Below are positions 1 through 8,327 of a stretch of DNA of 64,000 nt, one piece after another. The DNA comes from Prochlorococcus sp. AG-402-G22. GTDB taxonomy: Bacteria; Cyanobacteriota; Cyanobacteriia; PCC-6307; Cyanobiaceae. Where the stretch lies: positions 1-64,000 of the forward strand of contig QCHV01000001.1 of the NCBI GenBank assembly GCA_003217035.1, written 5' to 3'. A program made the translations under genes and the position numbers. The stretch's first letter is position 1. The number at the start of each line of letters is the position of its first letter. The notes beneath the pieces are model-generated. The model ran no database searches. It worked only from the letters and a program-made list of their open reading frames with translations, and was not told the DNA's origin.

Positions 1-2
1 CT

Positions 3-536
3 GATGTTTCAACAGCTATGATTAAAATTGCAAAAGATAATGCTATAAAACATTCTGTTGAGCTTAAATGTATTAGTAGTGATTGGATAAATATCAAAGA
101 TAAAGTAAACACTAAATACGACTGTATTATATGCCTTGGGAACTCATTAGCTTGTGAGAATGATTACATAAAAAGGCAATTGGCTGTATATAACTGGTGT
201 GAGCTTTTGAAAGAAGGTGGAATTATAATTGTGGATAGAAGGAATTATGAGTCTCTATTAGAAGGGAAGGATGTAATTAGTTCCAGAAAGCTCTATCCAG
301 GTGAAAGTGTACATATACGTCCTGAAAAAATAACAGATGATGATACGATCTTTAGCTACACATTCGCTGATGGTAAGAAATTCAATTTGCAAATGTATCC
401 AATACTTGAAAAAGAGATAACATGCCTATTTAAGAATGCTGGATTTAGCCTTTGTGGGATTTATGGTGATGCGAAATTAAATTTCGATAAAAATGAAACG
501 AGTATCTACCACTATGTCTTTAAAAAAAAGCTATGA
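3..536 (+). CDS. SAM-dependent class I methyltransferase, glycine N-methyltransferase-like (5' end cut by window)
   Basis: The reading frame is open to the left edge, so the true start lies outside the window. It opens in DVSTAM, the usual end of the SAM-binding region after motif I, where the acidic residue holds the ribose. The motif CLGNSLA and the later GGIIIVDRRNY match glycine/sarcosine N-methyltransferases, in which GNS follows strand 4 and a D-x-RNY segment follows strand 5. About 177 residues are visible, so the missing part is roughly 50-90 residues carrying the GxGxG loop. It sits at the head of a glycan gene run, so the methyl acceptor may be a sugar or lipid intermediate and not glycine; that is inference. 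Confidence 0.75.
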   Translation, partial: DVSTAMIKIAKDNAIKHSVELKCISSDWINIKDKVNTKYDCIICLGNSLACENDYIKRQLAVYNWCELLKEGGIIIVDRRNYESLLEGKDVISSRKLYPGESVHIRPEKITDDDTIFSYTFADGKKFNLQMYPILEKEITCLFKNAGFSLCGIYGDAKLNFDKNETSIYHYVFKKKL

Positions 537-583
537 ATATAATTGATTTGGCTTTTGAAGGTAATGGGTTAAAATAATGAGAG

Positions 584-2227
584 ATGAAGATATCAATGCA
601 GCTAAGTAAAAATTTTTCACCTAACATCTCTTCAAGTGTATACCTGAGAATTGCATTTAGTATACTGCTTTTTCTTGCAACACTTGAGCAAGGTATCGTT
701 CACGGTGGTAGTTGGGACTTAGCTACACAAATTTTTACTGCTGATAAAATCCATGATGGTCTTTCTTTGGCGTATACTCATAATCAAAATCAATTAAATC
801 AACCCTACTCAGGATACTTTTATTTACAGCCACTTCTACTCTCTTTACTTCTAAATTTCTTTTCATTAGAAAAGCTAGATATAATTTCCTGTCTAATTAT
901 AGGTCCAATAAGTGTAGTTATTCTCTACAATTTGATATGTACAGTTGCTAGTAAAATGGGAAATATAAAAAAAATAGACAAAAATATTCTATTATGGTCA
1001 GGTACAACAATTTACTCATTATCATGGTATTTAGGGTATGCATCAAGGCTAAAACCAGATACATTAGGTTTAATATTTTTGTGTCTAATTATATTGGCAT
1101 GGAATAGATTTATTGAGGATATAAATGAACTTAATCTCAAGAAATTATCTTATATTTCTACTATTGCTATATTAATTTTTTTAGCATGTAGCACTAAGCA
1201 GCAACTCCTGCTGCCTTGCCTGGTATTCTCTATTTATAGTGGATATTCAGTTAAAAATGCTAAATTAAGTGTTTTATTTATATTCAGTTCATTATTAGCA
1301 ATTTTATTGCCAATGATTATTTTTGATCATTATATATATTACACTGTAGCATCTTATATAGATGATGGAATCGGACCAATACTTAAAATAACTTCAGATT
1401 CAATTAGTACTTTTATCCAGGTAATATTTATAAATTTCCTAATTCTATCTCTTTCAAATTTTTCCGTAATAATAAAAACATCTCGGTTGATAGGAAATGA
1501 AATTTCACTGTATTTACCAGCAATAGGAAAGTTTAATAAAAAATTCAATAAAGATAGGGGTATGATGAAGGGATACTCAGCACCTATATATAGAAATTCC
1601 ACTGTAATTGTATTTACATCTTGGTTCATTGCGCAAATAAGCTCGGCTTATAAAAATGGAGGAAATATGGGTAATTTCGAAGTTGGAATCCTACCAATAA
1701 TATGTATTTTTATACCTCTATTTTTTTATGTTAAAAGTCCTAATATAGTTAAACAAGATGAATCTTATTTGAAAAGAATAAGAATAAATTCAGTCCTTCT
1801 AGCTAATTTTTTAACAACATTACTTATAATATCACATTTCAACTATGCAAATTATATTTACACCTCGGGAAAATCATTTATTACTAAGGATATTACATTG
1901 GTAAATCACCTTAGAAAAAATACATTGGTGACAAAACCAATACTGGTAGACTGGGAATCGTCTCTCATAGCAAGAAAGGCTGGCTACAAAGAATTAATTA
2001 GTAGCTATCAATTTACTGATCCAAGTATTAAAGAATCGGAAGTGATTATAGATTATATAAATAAGAATGGATTATCTTATGCTATTAGATCTAATGACAA
2101 AGCAGAATCATACATACAGACTCTAAGGAGCTTATATACTTCTGAGCTTAAAATAACAAGGTCTTGTGTTGACATAAGCTCAGAGAAATATCGGCTTTGT
2201 GTTGGTACTATTAATAAAGCTGATTAA
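584..2227 (+). CDS. Polytopic membrane protein, probable GT-C type glycosyltransferase
   Basis: 547 residues with about ten hydrophobic segments through residues 20-420 and a soluble C-terminal tail of about 110 residues. The N-terminal loop contains GGSWDLATQIFTADKI, an acidic loop after the first membrane segment as in GT-C (PMT/ALG-like) transferases that use lipid-linked sugar donors. No named family is certain. The start could be 584 or the in-frame ATG at 596, which has a GAGATGAAG purine stretch at better spacing. Neighbours are a methyltransferase and a HAD hydrolase, so a role in exporting or decorating a surface glycan is likely but inferred. Confidence 0.6.
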   Translation: MKISMQLSKNFSPNISSSVYLRIAFSILLFLATLEQGIVHGGSWDLATQIFTADKIHDGLSLAYTHNQNQLNQPYSGYFYLQPLLLSLLLNFFSLEKLDIISCLIIGPISVVILYNLICTVASKMGNIKKIDKNILLWSGTTIYSLSWYLGYASRLKPDTLGLIFLCLIILAWNRFIEDINELNLKKLSYISTIAILIFLACSTKQQLLLPCLVFSIYSGYSVKNAKLSVLFIFSSLLAILLPMIIFDHYIYYTVASYIDDGIGPILKITSDSISTFIQVIFINFLILSLSNFSVIIKTSRLIGNEISLYLPAIGKFNKKFNKDRGMMKGYSAPIYRNSTVIVFTSWFIAQISSAYKNGGNMGNFEVGILPIICIFIPLFFYVKSPNIVKQDESYLKRIRINSVLLANFLTTLLIISHFNYANYIYTSGKSFITKDITLVNHLRKNTLVTKPILVDWESSLIARKAGYKELISSYQFTDPSIKESEVIIDYINKNGLSYAIRSNDKAESYIQTLRSLYTSELKITRSCVDISSEKYRLCVGTINKAD

Positions 2228-2240
2228 TTAAAGCTCTTCT

Positions 2241-3035
2241 GTGAAAATTCAAGGCTTACTATTATTTGATATTGATGGTGTGATTCGCAACGTTTCTGGT
2301 AGCTACCGCCTTGCAATACAAGAAACTGTCAAGTATTTCTCTGGCTGGGAACCAACCATCGAAGATATTGATGACTTAAAGTCAGAGGGTATTTGGAATA
2401 ATGACTGGCATGTCAGTCTTGAACTAATAAAAAGAAAAGGAATATATAAAAGCAAGTCTTCAAAAACACCTGATATTAAAGAAGTAACTTCAGTGTTTAG
2501 TAATTATTATTTTGGAGGTGATCCCAATGGAGACTCTGATGACTGGAATGGTTACATCAAAAACGAACCGCTTCTCGTCAACAAAAGTTTCTTTGATAAA
2601 ATCAAAAAAAAGAATTTTATCTGGGGATTTGTCAGTGGTGCAGAACAACCTTCAGCAAGATTTGTCTTAGAAAAAAGACTTTCTCTTTTGGATCCTCCAT
2701 TGATTGCAATGGGGGATGCGCCCGAGAAGCCAGATCCTACTGGATTTATTAAACTTGCAACTGAATTATTGGGAGCGCCTCTTGGAGGGGAAGCTCCTCC
2801 AATTGGATACTTGGGAGATACGGTTGCTGATGTTATAACAGTTATGAAAGCTAGAGACTTAATACCAAATCAAAAATTCATAAGTCTAGGGGTGGCCCCA
2901 CCTCATCTTCACAAGAAAGATAAAAGCATGAAAAGAAAAACTTATGAACAAAAACTTTTAAATGCTGGCGCTGATATAATAATTCCATCTACAATGAAAG
3001 CATTAAAGGAAATAGATTTATTTTTAGAAATATAA
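2241..3035 (+). CDS. HAD-superfamily hydrolase (cyanobacterial TIGR01548-type)
   Basis: 264 residues from a GTG start. Motif I is LFDIDGVIRNV (Asp10 and Asp12), with a C-terminal GYLGDTVADV as motif IV and a basic GDAPEKPDPTGF stretch supplying the motif III lysine. This pattern and the opening DGVIRNVSGSY match the subfamily IA group called TIGR01548, found mainly in cyanobacteria and some archaea; the substrate is not known to me. The cap region between residues 20 and 120 is alpha helical. Codon use looks less AT-biased than the genes around it. It may be a core gene caught between glycan genes, or a glycan phosphatase. Confidence 0.75.
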   Translation: MKIQGLLLFDIDGVIRNVSGSYRLAIQETVKYFSGWEPTIEDIDDLKSEGIWNNDWHVSLELIKRKGIYKSKSSKTPDIKEVTSVFSNYYFGGDPNGDSDDWNGYIKNEPLLVNKSFFDKIKKKNFIWGFVSGAEQPSARFVLEKRLSLLDPPLIAMGDAPEKPDPTGFIKLATELLGAPLGGEAPPIGYLGDTVADVITVMKARDLIPNQKFISLGVAPPHLHKKDKSMKRKTYEQKLLNAGADIIIPSTMKALKEIDLFLEI

Positions 3036-3201
3036 GTTATATAAAATAGAACTTCAGAGATATTTATATTTTCAATTGGCAATTCTATGCTTCCGCAAGT
3101 AAAAGATTATTTTACACTTGTTGAATGTAAAGAATACAAATTAAAGTTATAAGTCATCTTCATTTCTAATAATTTAGAATCATTGAATATAGATATAAGT
3201 C

Positions 3202-4284
3202 TTGAAGCAGGGTATTCTAAGATTCATGCTAAACTACGTTATCAGTAAAACACTTATGTCTGAGGGCAAGGTTTCACTAAATTCTAATGGCAGCTTAGAG
3301 TTCTTACAGCAAAAGATAAATCATTACCCTATTGACTCCCAAAGCGTCATTGCTGCTCCTTTGTCTGTAGGAATTTGTTCGAGTGATATTCCCAGGTGTT
3401 TTGATGCAAAAGCTTATTTCTATCCTCTTGTAATAGGACATGAGTTTATAGTCAAAATCTTAGAAGATCCAACAAATGAATATAAACCAGGCGATAGGCA
3501 TCTTGTATTCCCTTTAATTCCATGCTTTAAATGTGATCCATGCAAGAGCAAGAGCTATAATAGATGTGAAAATTATTCTTACTATGGTTCAAGAATAGAC
3601 GGGGGTCTTCAATCTTCTATTTCAATAAAAAAATGGAACCTTATTAAGTTACCTGATGAGATAGATAATATTTCTGCATGTTTAGTAGAGCCCTTGGCCG
3701 TATGTATTCACGCGACAAAACTAGTCAAATCCAGAGATAAAGTTTTATTATATGGAGGTGGTTTTCTATCTCAGATAATAAGTCAAATATTAATTCGAGA
3801 GAATTGCGAAATAACTGTAATTGAAAGAAATCAGTATAAGGAAAAGTATTTTGATAAGCGAATAAAATTCTCAACTGATACGGTTAAGCTAGAAGATTCT
3901 ATTTTTGATGCTTCAATCGAGTGCTGTGGGGCTAGTGGTGCTTTGGTCAAATGCATATCTCTGACAAAAGCAAATGGGAAGATCATTCAGATGGCCAATC
4001 CAAATGTTAATCTAACAGTAGATTCAACTACCTTGTCTAAATTGATGCGGAAAGAGCAAGTATTATTAGGAACATGGAATAGCTTGTACCGACCTGATGA
4101 TTTAGATAAATGTGAGTGGAACTTAGCAATAAAAATGCTACTAAGCAAAATAGTAGATTTAAAGCAATTAATTAGTCATCAATCTAATATCTTTAATTCT
4201 GCAGGTCTAATAAATAAAATCTATCAAAGAAGAGAGGATAAATCATACCTTCCTGAATTTAATAAAGCCGTGATTAATATCTAA
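3202..4284 (+). CDS. Zinc-dependent MDR-family alcohol/polyol dehydrogenase
   Basis: Medium-chain dehydrogenase. The catalytic zinc site is visible as GICSSD, GHE and EPLAV, and the structural zinc site as the four cysteines in CFKCDPCKSKSYNRC. The coenzyme domain follows with YGGGFLSQI as a loose GxGxxG. Length is normal for the family if the protein begins at ATG 3256 (MSEGKVSLN). The long form starts from TTG 3202, and ATG 3226 is a third choice. Expected reaction is NAD(P)-linked oxidation of a sugar alcohol or reduction of a ketose phosphate. It is followed after one base by a GT2 gene, so the two are probably co-transcribed. It is not closely alike to the second MDR gene at 5708. Confidence 0.8.
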   Translation: MKQGILRFMLNYVISKTLMSEGKVSLNSNGSLEFLQQKINHYPIDSQSVIAAPLSVGICSSDIPRCFDAKAYFYPLVIGHEFIVKILEDPTNEYKPGDRHLVFPLIPCFKCDPCKSKSYNRCENYSYYGSRIDGGLQSSISIKKWNLIKLPDEIDNISACLVEPLAVCIHATKLVKSRDKVLLYGGGFLSQIISQILIRENCEITVIERNQYKEKYFDKRIKFSTDTVKLEDSIFDASIECCGASGALVKCISLTKANGKIIQMANPNVNLTVDSTTLSKLMRKEQVLLGTWNSLYRPDDLDKCEWNLAIKMLLSKIVDLKQLISHQSNIFNSAGLINKIYQRREDKSYLPEFNKAVINI

Positions 4285-4285
4285 A

Positions 4286-4996
4286 ATGAATAAATGTGCA
4301 CAAGTGGCTTGTTTGATACCATGCTACAATGAAGTAAAAAATATTGCTTACCTATGTTCTGAGATTGAAAATAATAACTCACCCTTAATCGATTGGTATA
4401 TCATAAATAATGGTTCTAAAGACATAGGAGATAAAGATTTTAAACAACTAATTGATCAGAATACTTTTAGTCAAAATATATTTTTTTTAAATCTTGATGA
4501 GAACAGAGGGTATGGTGATGGTCTCAAGAGAGCATCTCGAAAGCTAAATTTTGAATATAGATTTATTGGTTGGACTCATGCAGATGGTCAAACTCCAATA
4601 AAAGATATTATAAAGGCAGTTAATATTTCTAGAGAAGATAAAGATATTAATCTAATTAAAGGGGTTAGAGTATATAGAGAAGATGGCTTCTTAGCCTCAC
4701 TATTTACATTTCTTCTAAATGTAACCCTATTCTCAACTGGTAAGTTTATAATACGCTCTCCAAATTCACAGCCTACTCTAGTAAATGCAAAACTCTTTAA
4801 TGAAAGTATATTTAAATTATCTGATGATGGAAGATTAGATATATCTATAATGGTTCTTTTTAAAAAGAATGGTTATTCTATTAGAAGATTTCCAGTAAAA
4901 TTTCTAAAGAGGAGGTCAGGAGAAGGTGTAAATGAATCATTTATAGCAAAATTAAAGTTTTCACTTAAAACACTTATCTATTTATTAGATTCCTAA
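4286..4996 (+). CDS. Family 2 glycosyltransferase
   Basis: 236 residues. The start CLIPCYNEVKNI is the classical GT2 nucleotide-binding strand, and GWTHADGQTP carries a DxD-type acidic pair variant (HADGQ) as in dolichol-phosphate mannosyltransferase-like enzymes. The later RSPNSQPTLVNAKLF and the C-terminal basic stretch KRRSGEG also fit that subfamily. No membrane helices follow the catalytic domain. It is spaced one base from the MDR gene upstream and abuts the next gene directly, so all three are likely one transcript. Donor and acceptor cannot be read from the sequence. Confidence 0.8.
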   Translation: MNKCAQVACLIPCYNEVKNIAYLCSEIENNNSPLIDWYIINNGSKDIGDKDFKQLIDQNTFSQNIFFLNLDENRGYGDGLKRASRKLNFEYRFIGWTHADGQTPIKDIIKAVNISREDKDINLIKGVRVYREDGFLASLFTFLLNVTLFSTGKFIIRSPNSQPTLVNAKLFNESIFKLSDDGRLDISIMVLFKKNGYSIRRFPVKFLKRRSGEGVNESFIAKLKFSLKTLIYLLDS

Positions 4997-5590
4997 ATGA
5001 TATTTCCTATTGCTCATAGAATAAACGACCATTCCTATATGAAAATTGAAAGAGAGGTGGGCATAGAATTTGATGTCCACGCCTATGGGGACAAGTTAAC
5101 AATAGCTCACGATGCACTTCAAAAGGGTTTCCCATTTGAGGATTTTATTCAGCTAAATAAGGATAGGTTTCTAGCAATCAATGTTAAAGAGGAGGGAATA
5201 GAAGAGGATATAATCAAAGCTGTTCTCGATATTGGCAAGTCTGACTTCTTTCTTTTTGATGTTTGTTTTCCTCAAAGTTATAGAATAGGAAAGAAATATA
5301 AAGAATATATAGCCCTTCGAACTTCTCAACTTGAAAAGCCTGACCTAAGTAAATGCAGTCTATTCTCTAGCTATCTAATTATAGACACTTTTGATGGTAG
5401 CTTTTGGATGAATGAAAAAGATATTACAGAAGCGAAATTACTGGGGTATAAACTGTGTTTCATATCCCCTGAACTACATAGGCCTATAATAGGGGACCAT
5501 CTTGAGTTCAGAACTGAGCTGCTCAAATATAAAAGTATATTAGATAATAATGATTCGATTCTTACAAAGAAAGTTGGGTTATGGTCCTAG
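4997..5590 (+). CDS. Glycerophosphodiester phosphodiesterase (GDPD)-like TIM-barrel protein
   Basis: 197 residues. IAHR near the start, GIEFDVHAYGDKL and then IAHD reproduce the GDPD signature: first catalytic histidine, the E-x-D calcium ligands and the second histidine. The usual PENT segment after the first histidine is missing and the protein is short (the family is usually about 240-260 residues), so the barrel is compact. GDPD enzymes split glycerophosphodiesters or relatives. Here, between a GT2 and sugar-phosphate enzymes, the target may be a polyol-phosphate linkage. It starts immediately after the stop of the upstream gene, which suggests translational coupling. Confidence 0.65.
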   Translation: MIFPIAHRINDHSYMKIEREVGIEFDVHAYGDKLTIAHDALQKGFPFEDFIQLNKDRFLAINVKEEGIEEDIIKAVLDIGKSDFFLFDVCFPQSYRIGKKYKEYIALRTSQLEKPDLSKCSLFSSYLIIDTFDGSFWMNEKDITEAKLLGYKLCFISPELHRPIIGDHLEFRTELLKYKSILDNNDSILTKKVGLWS

Positions 5591-5707
5591 AGATAAAAAA
5601 TGATGATTCCTATTGATTCTTCCATGTTTATAAGCTTGTCTTATTAAGAAGAATTCACATTCTAATTTTGGTTTATAGGATACAATGCTATTGGTAATTA
5701 CATAGTA

Positions 5708-6733
5708 ATGTCAAGAAGTGCCTTCCTAACTGGTATAAGAAGCATTGAAATTGGAGAAGATGCCAATTTGTCTTCAGAATATTGCGTAAAAATTAAAGTT
5801 AACAGTTGTGCAATATGTGGCTCAGATATAAGAATATATCAACATGGGAATGAGAGAGTTTCTTATCCAACAGTGTTAGGGCATGAAGTGTCTGGAGTTG
5901 TTACAGAGACTAATCATCCCCAATACAGCGTAGGAGATAGATTAAGTTTAGGGGCGGACATACCTTGTGGTAAATGCAATAAATGTAAACTTAATAAGCC
6001 AAACTTGTGCAGTCAAAACCTAGCCATTGGATATCAATTAAAAGGAGGTTTTACAGAATTCATGGAAATTGATAAAAGAGTTTTTGATTTAGGGCCTGTA
6101 GTTAAAATACCTAAAGAATTGAATATTGAAACCGCTTGCCTTGGAGAACCTCTTGCTTGTGCGATTAACGGGGTTGAAAAAGTAAATATGAGTAGTGGAG
6201 GAGATGTTCTTATTTTTGGAGGAGGTCCGATAGGGATTATGATTGGTTTTCTATGCAAGAAGATATATGGATGTAATAGATTAGACTACGTAGAGCCATC
6301 AGATTACCGAAAGAAGTCAATTGACCAGATAGGCATAGCTGATAACATTTACGACCCCAAAATGATTGAAGAGGATATTCAAAAGTATGAAAGTAAATAT
6401 GACTATGTATTCACAGCATGTAGCGTCTTTAAGACTCACCAAATAGGTCTTAATCTACTTTCTAATGGAGGTTATATAAATTTCTTTGGTGGCCTTCCAA
6501 AGCCTTCTCCCTCTATGCCTATTATTACTAATGATTTACATTATAGAGAAATAACTCTTACAGGTAGTCATGGGTCAACACCTCTTCAACATTCCAAAGC
6601 TATTAAGTTAATAAATAAATATGAAACATTCTTTACATCTCTAATTACACATAGATTTTCTTTAGATGATATTGAAAAGGGTCTAGATCTGGCCTCTGAA
6701 GGGAAGGGAATAAAAGTATTAATAAAGCCATGA
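5708..6733 (+). CDS. Zinc-dependent MDR dehydrogenase (threonine/sorbitol dehydrogenase-like; TarJ-like candidate)
   Basis: 341 residues. The catalytic zinc ligands lie in SCAICGSDIR, GHEVSG and GEPLACA, and the structural zinc cysteines in CGKCNKCKLNKPNLC. A clean GGGPIGIM nucleotide loop lies near residue 172. The length equals that of ribulose-5-phosphate reductases of the TarJ/Bcs1 type, but sorbitol and threonine dehydrogenases look similar, so the substrate is open. The stop overlaps the start of the Rpe-like gene (ATGA at 6730-6733), which puts it at the head of a four-gene coupled block. The 117-base gap upstream is the likely promoter region. Confidence 0.8.
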   Translation: MSRSAFLTGIRSIEIGEDANLSSEYCVKIKVNSCAICGSDIRIYQHGNERVSYPTVLGHEVSGVVTETNHPQYSVGDRLSLGADIPCGKCNKCKLNKPNLCSQNLAIGYQLKGGFTEFMEIDKRVFDLGPVVKIPKELNIETACLGEPLACAINGVEKVNMSSGGDVLIFGGGPIGIMIGFLCKKIYGCNRLDYVEPSDYRKKSIDQIGIADNIYDPKMIEEDIQKYESKYDYVFTACSVFKTHQIGLNLLSNGGYINFFGGLPKPSPSMPIITNDLHYREITLTGSHGSTPLQHSKAIKLINKYETFFTSLITHRFSLDDIEKGLDLASEGKGIKVLIKP

Positions 6734-7410
6734 ATTTTAAGTTGCTACCGTCAATAATGTGTGTTGACTGGATTAATGCAAAGAACGATCTAGATATTAT
6801 TTCAGAGAGGGTTGAATATTTTCACTGGGATCTTGTAGATGGTCAATTTGCTCCAGATTTTACTATGGGAACTAGTATTATTAATACCATACGCGAAGTT
6901 TATCCTAATAAAGGAGATTTCCATCTAATGATAGAAGAGCCATCAAGGCTATTCTCTAGTTTTAACTTTCAAGAAGGAGATAGAGTATGTATTCATGTTG
7001 AATGTTGCAAGAATCTTCATAGAGATATTAAACACTTAAAAGAAATTGGTGTATCCACTGGTGTTGCCTTGTCACCTGCAACACCTTTATCAACGCTTGA
7101 ATATATTCTTGATGAAATTGATAGAGTATTGATATTAACTGTTAATCCAGGATTTCATAGTCAACCCTTAGTTAAGCAGGCTATTATTAAGATTAAGAAC
7201 TTAACCAATTTGTTGGAAGAAACAGCTATGTACGGAATTTCTATTGTTAGTGATGGTAATGTAAATCTAAAAACCATACCAGAGATGTATAGAGGAGGTT
7301 CTAGAGAGTTTGTCCTAGGCAAGAGCGGGCTCTTCAAGGGAGATATAAAATATAATTTTGACAAAATAGTTGATTTACTTGCCCGACTGGAATCAGGAGA
7401 AGAAGCATGA
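6730..7410 (+). CDS. Ribulose-phosphate 3-epimerase family protein
   Basis: 226 residues, the usual length. LLPSIMCVDW opens the barrel. FHWDLVDGQFAPDFTMG keeps the H-x-D metal ligands of Rpe (its normal HxDxMDG form with changes), FHLMIEEP holds the next histidine, NPGFHSQP is the phosphate loop and SDGNV supplies the last aspartate. The divergences (LVDG for VMDG, SDGNV for DGGI) suggest a specialised paralogue such as a ketose-6-phosphate epimerase, not the Calvin-cycle enzyme. It overlaps both neighbours by four bases in ATGA junctions, so it is made together with the MDR dehydrogenase and the TIM-barrel isomerase. Confidence 0.8.
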   Translation: MNFKLLPSIMCVDWINAKNDLDIISERVEYFHWDLVDGQFAPDFTMGTSIINTIREVYPNKGDFHLMIEEPSRLFSSFNFQEGDRVCIHVECCKNLHRDIKHLKEIGVSTGVALSPATPLSTLEYILDEIDRVLILTVNPGFHSQPLVKQAIIKIKNLTNLLEETAMYGISIVSDGNVNLKTIPEMYRGGSREFVLGKSGLFKGDIKYNFDKIVDLLARLESGEEA

Positions 7411-8327
7411 AGTTATCAGTTAATACAGGTTTCTTAGTCAACAGATACCCATCGCCATACCAATGGTGTAAAGTGATAAAAGAATTAGATGTTAAAAATA
7501 TACAATTAACTGCCGACTTATTTAGTCCAAATTACCCTGACCAAATACTAAAAGAAGAAGTAAAGGTAATTAATAAACTATCCAAAGAATATGATTTCAA
7601 AGTTTATTCGGCTTTTACTGGGGGATTTACTCGTGTAAATCATTTTTGTCATCCTAATAAAAATATTAGAGACTATTGGTTGTCATGGTTTGGAAAGTTT
7701 GCAGAATACACAGCAGAATTAGGTGCCAAGAGATTAGGAAGCCACATAGGAATTATATCAATACCAGATAACATTGAATCTAGAGAAGAGTTTCAAGAAA
7801 GATGTATAAGTTACTGGATAAAACTTGCGGAAATTGCTTCAAATCACGGTATTGAAGAGTTAACATGGGAGCATATGAGCATACAAAGAGAGCAAGGCCA
7901 TACCTGTGAAGACATCAACAAAATAATTAAAGGGCTCAAAGATGCAAAGATACCTATAAGAATGTGCCTAGACCCTGATCATGGTGATTTAACATCACAT
8001 AATAAATATGATTATGAGCCATATGGACTTATAGATAGGTACATAGCAGAATCAAGCCAGATTCATTTAAAACAAACAACTAAAGATAAAAGAAGTAATG
8101 GTCCATTTACATTGAAAAATAACAAAAATGGGCTCATAAATGCTCAGAAAGTTTTAAATCATATATATAAAAATATTAATAAAGATTCAATAGACAAACT
8201 TGAGTTAATTCTGGAGATAAACTCACGAGAGCGAGAGCCTGATGACAGTCAAATTATAAATGCAATAAACGAATCATTGAATTACTGGAGAAAGGCGTTA
8301 TCAGAAATGAATCTAAAATATGAATAA
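7407..8327 (+). CDS. Sugar-phosphate isomerase/epimerase (xylose-isomerase-like TIM barrel)
   Basis: 306 residues. The spacing of acidic and histidine residues fits the AP-endonuclease-2/xylose isomerase-like barrel: ELTWEHMS (Glu metal ligand), CLDPDHGD (Asp/His ligands), QIHLKQTT (His) and LILEINSRERE (last Glu). These four clusters bind a divalent metal in sugar epimerases of this fold. The substrate is not readable. It overlaps the upstream gene by four bases and the downstream gene by eight. An MDR dehydrogenase, a 3-epimerase, this protein and a nucleotidyltransferase in one block point to interconversion of a short ketose phosphate before activation. Confidence 0.75.
   Translation: MKLSVNTGFLVNRYPSPYQWCKVIKELDVKNIQLTADLFSPNYPDQILKEEVKVINKLSKEYDFKVYSAFTGGFTRVNHFCHPNKNIRDYWLSWFGKFAEYTAELGAKRLGSHIGIISIPDNIESREEFQERCISYWIKLAEIASNHGIEELTWEHMSIQREQGHTCEDINKIIKGLKDAKIPIRMCLDPDHGDLTSHNKYDYEPYGLIDRYIAESSQIHLKQTTKDKRSNGPFTLKNNKNGLINAQKVLNHIYKNINKDSIDKLELILEINSREREPDDSQIINAINESLNYWRKALSEMNLKYE

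Noticed and set aside
1354-1629. Minus-strand 91-codon frame inside the GT-C gene
   Set aside because: Overlaps a membrane protein gene with good coding signs; no motif of its own.
3036-3201. Short frames in the spacer after the HAD gene (for example one ending at about 3152)
   Set aside because: Only 20-35 codons, no recognisable motif, and one frame is closed shortly upstream. I count it as debris or noise.
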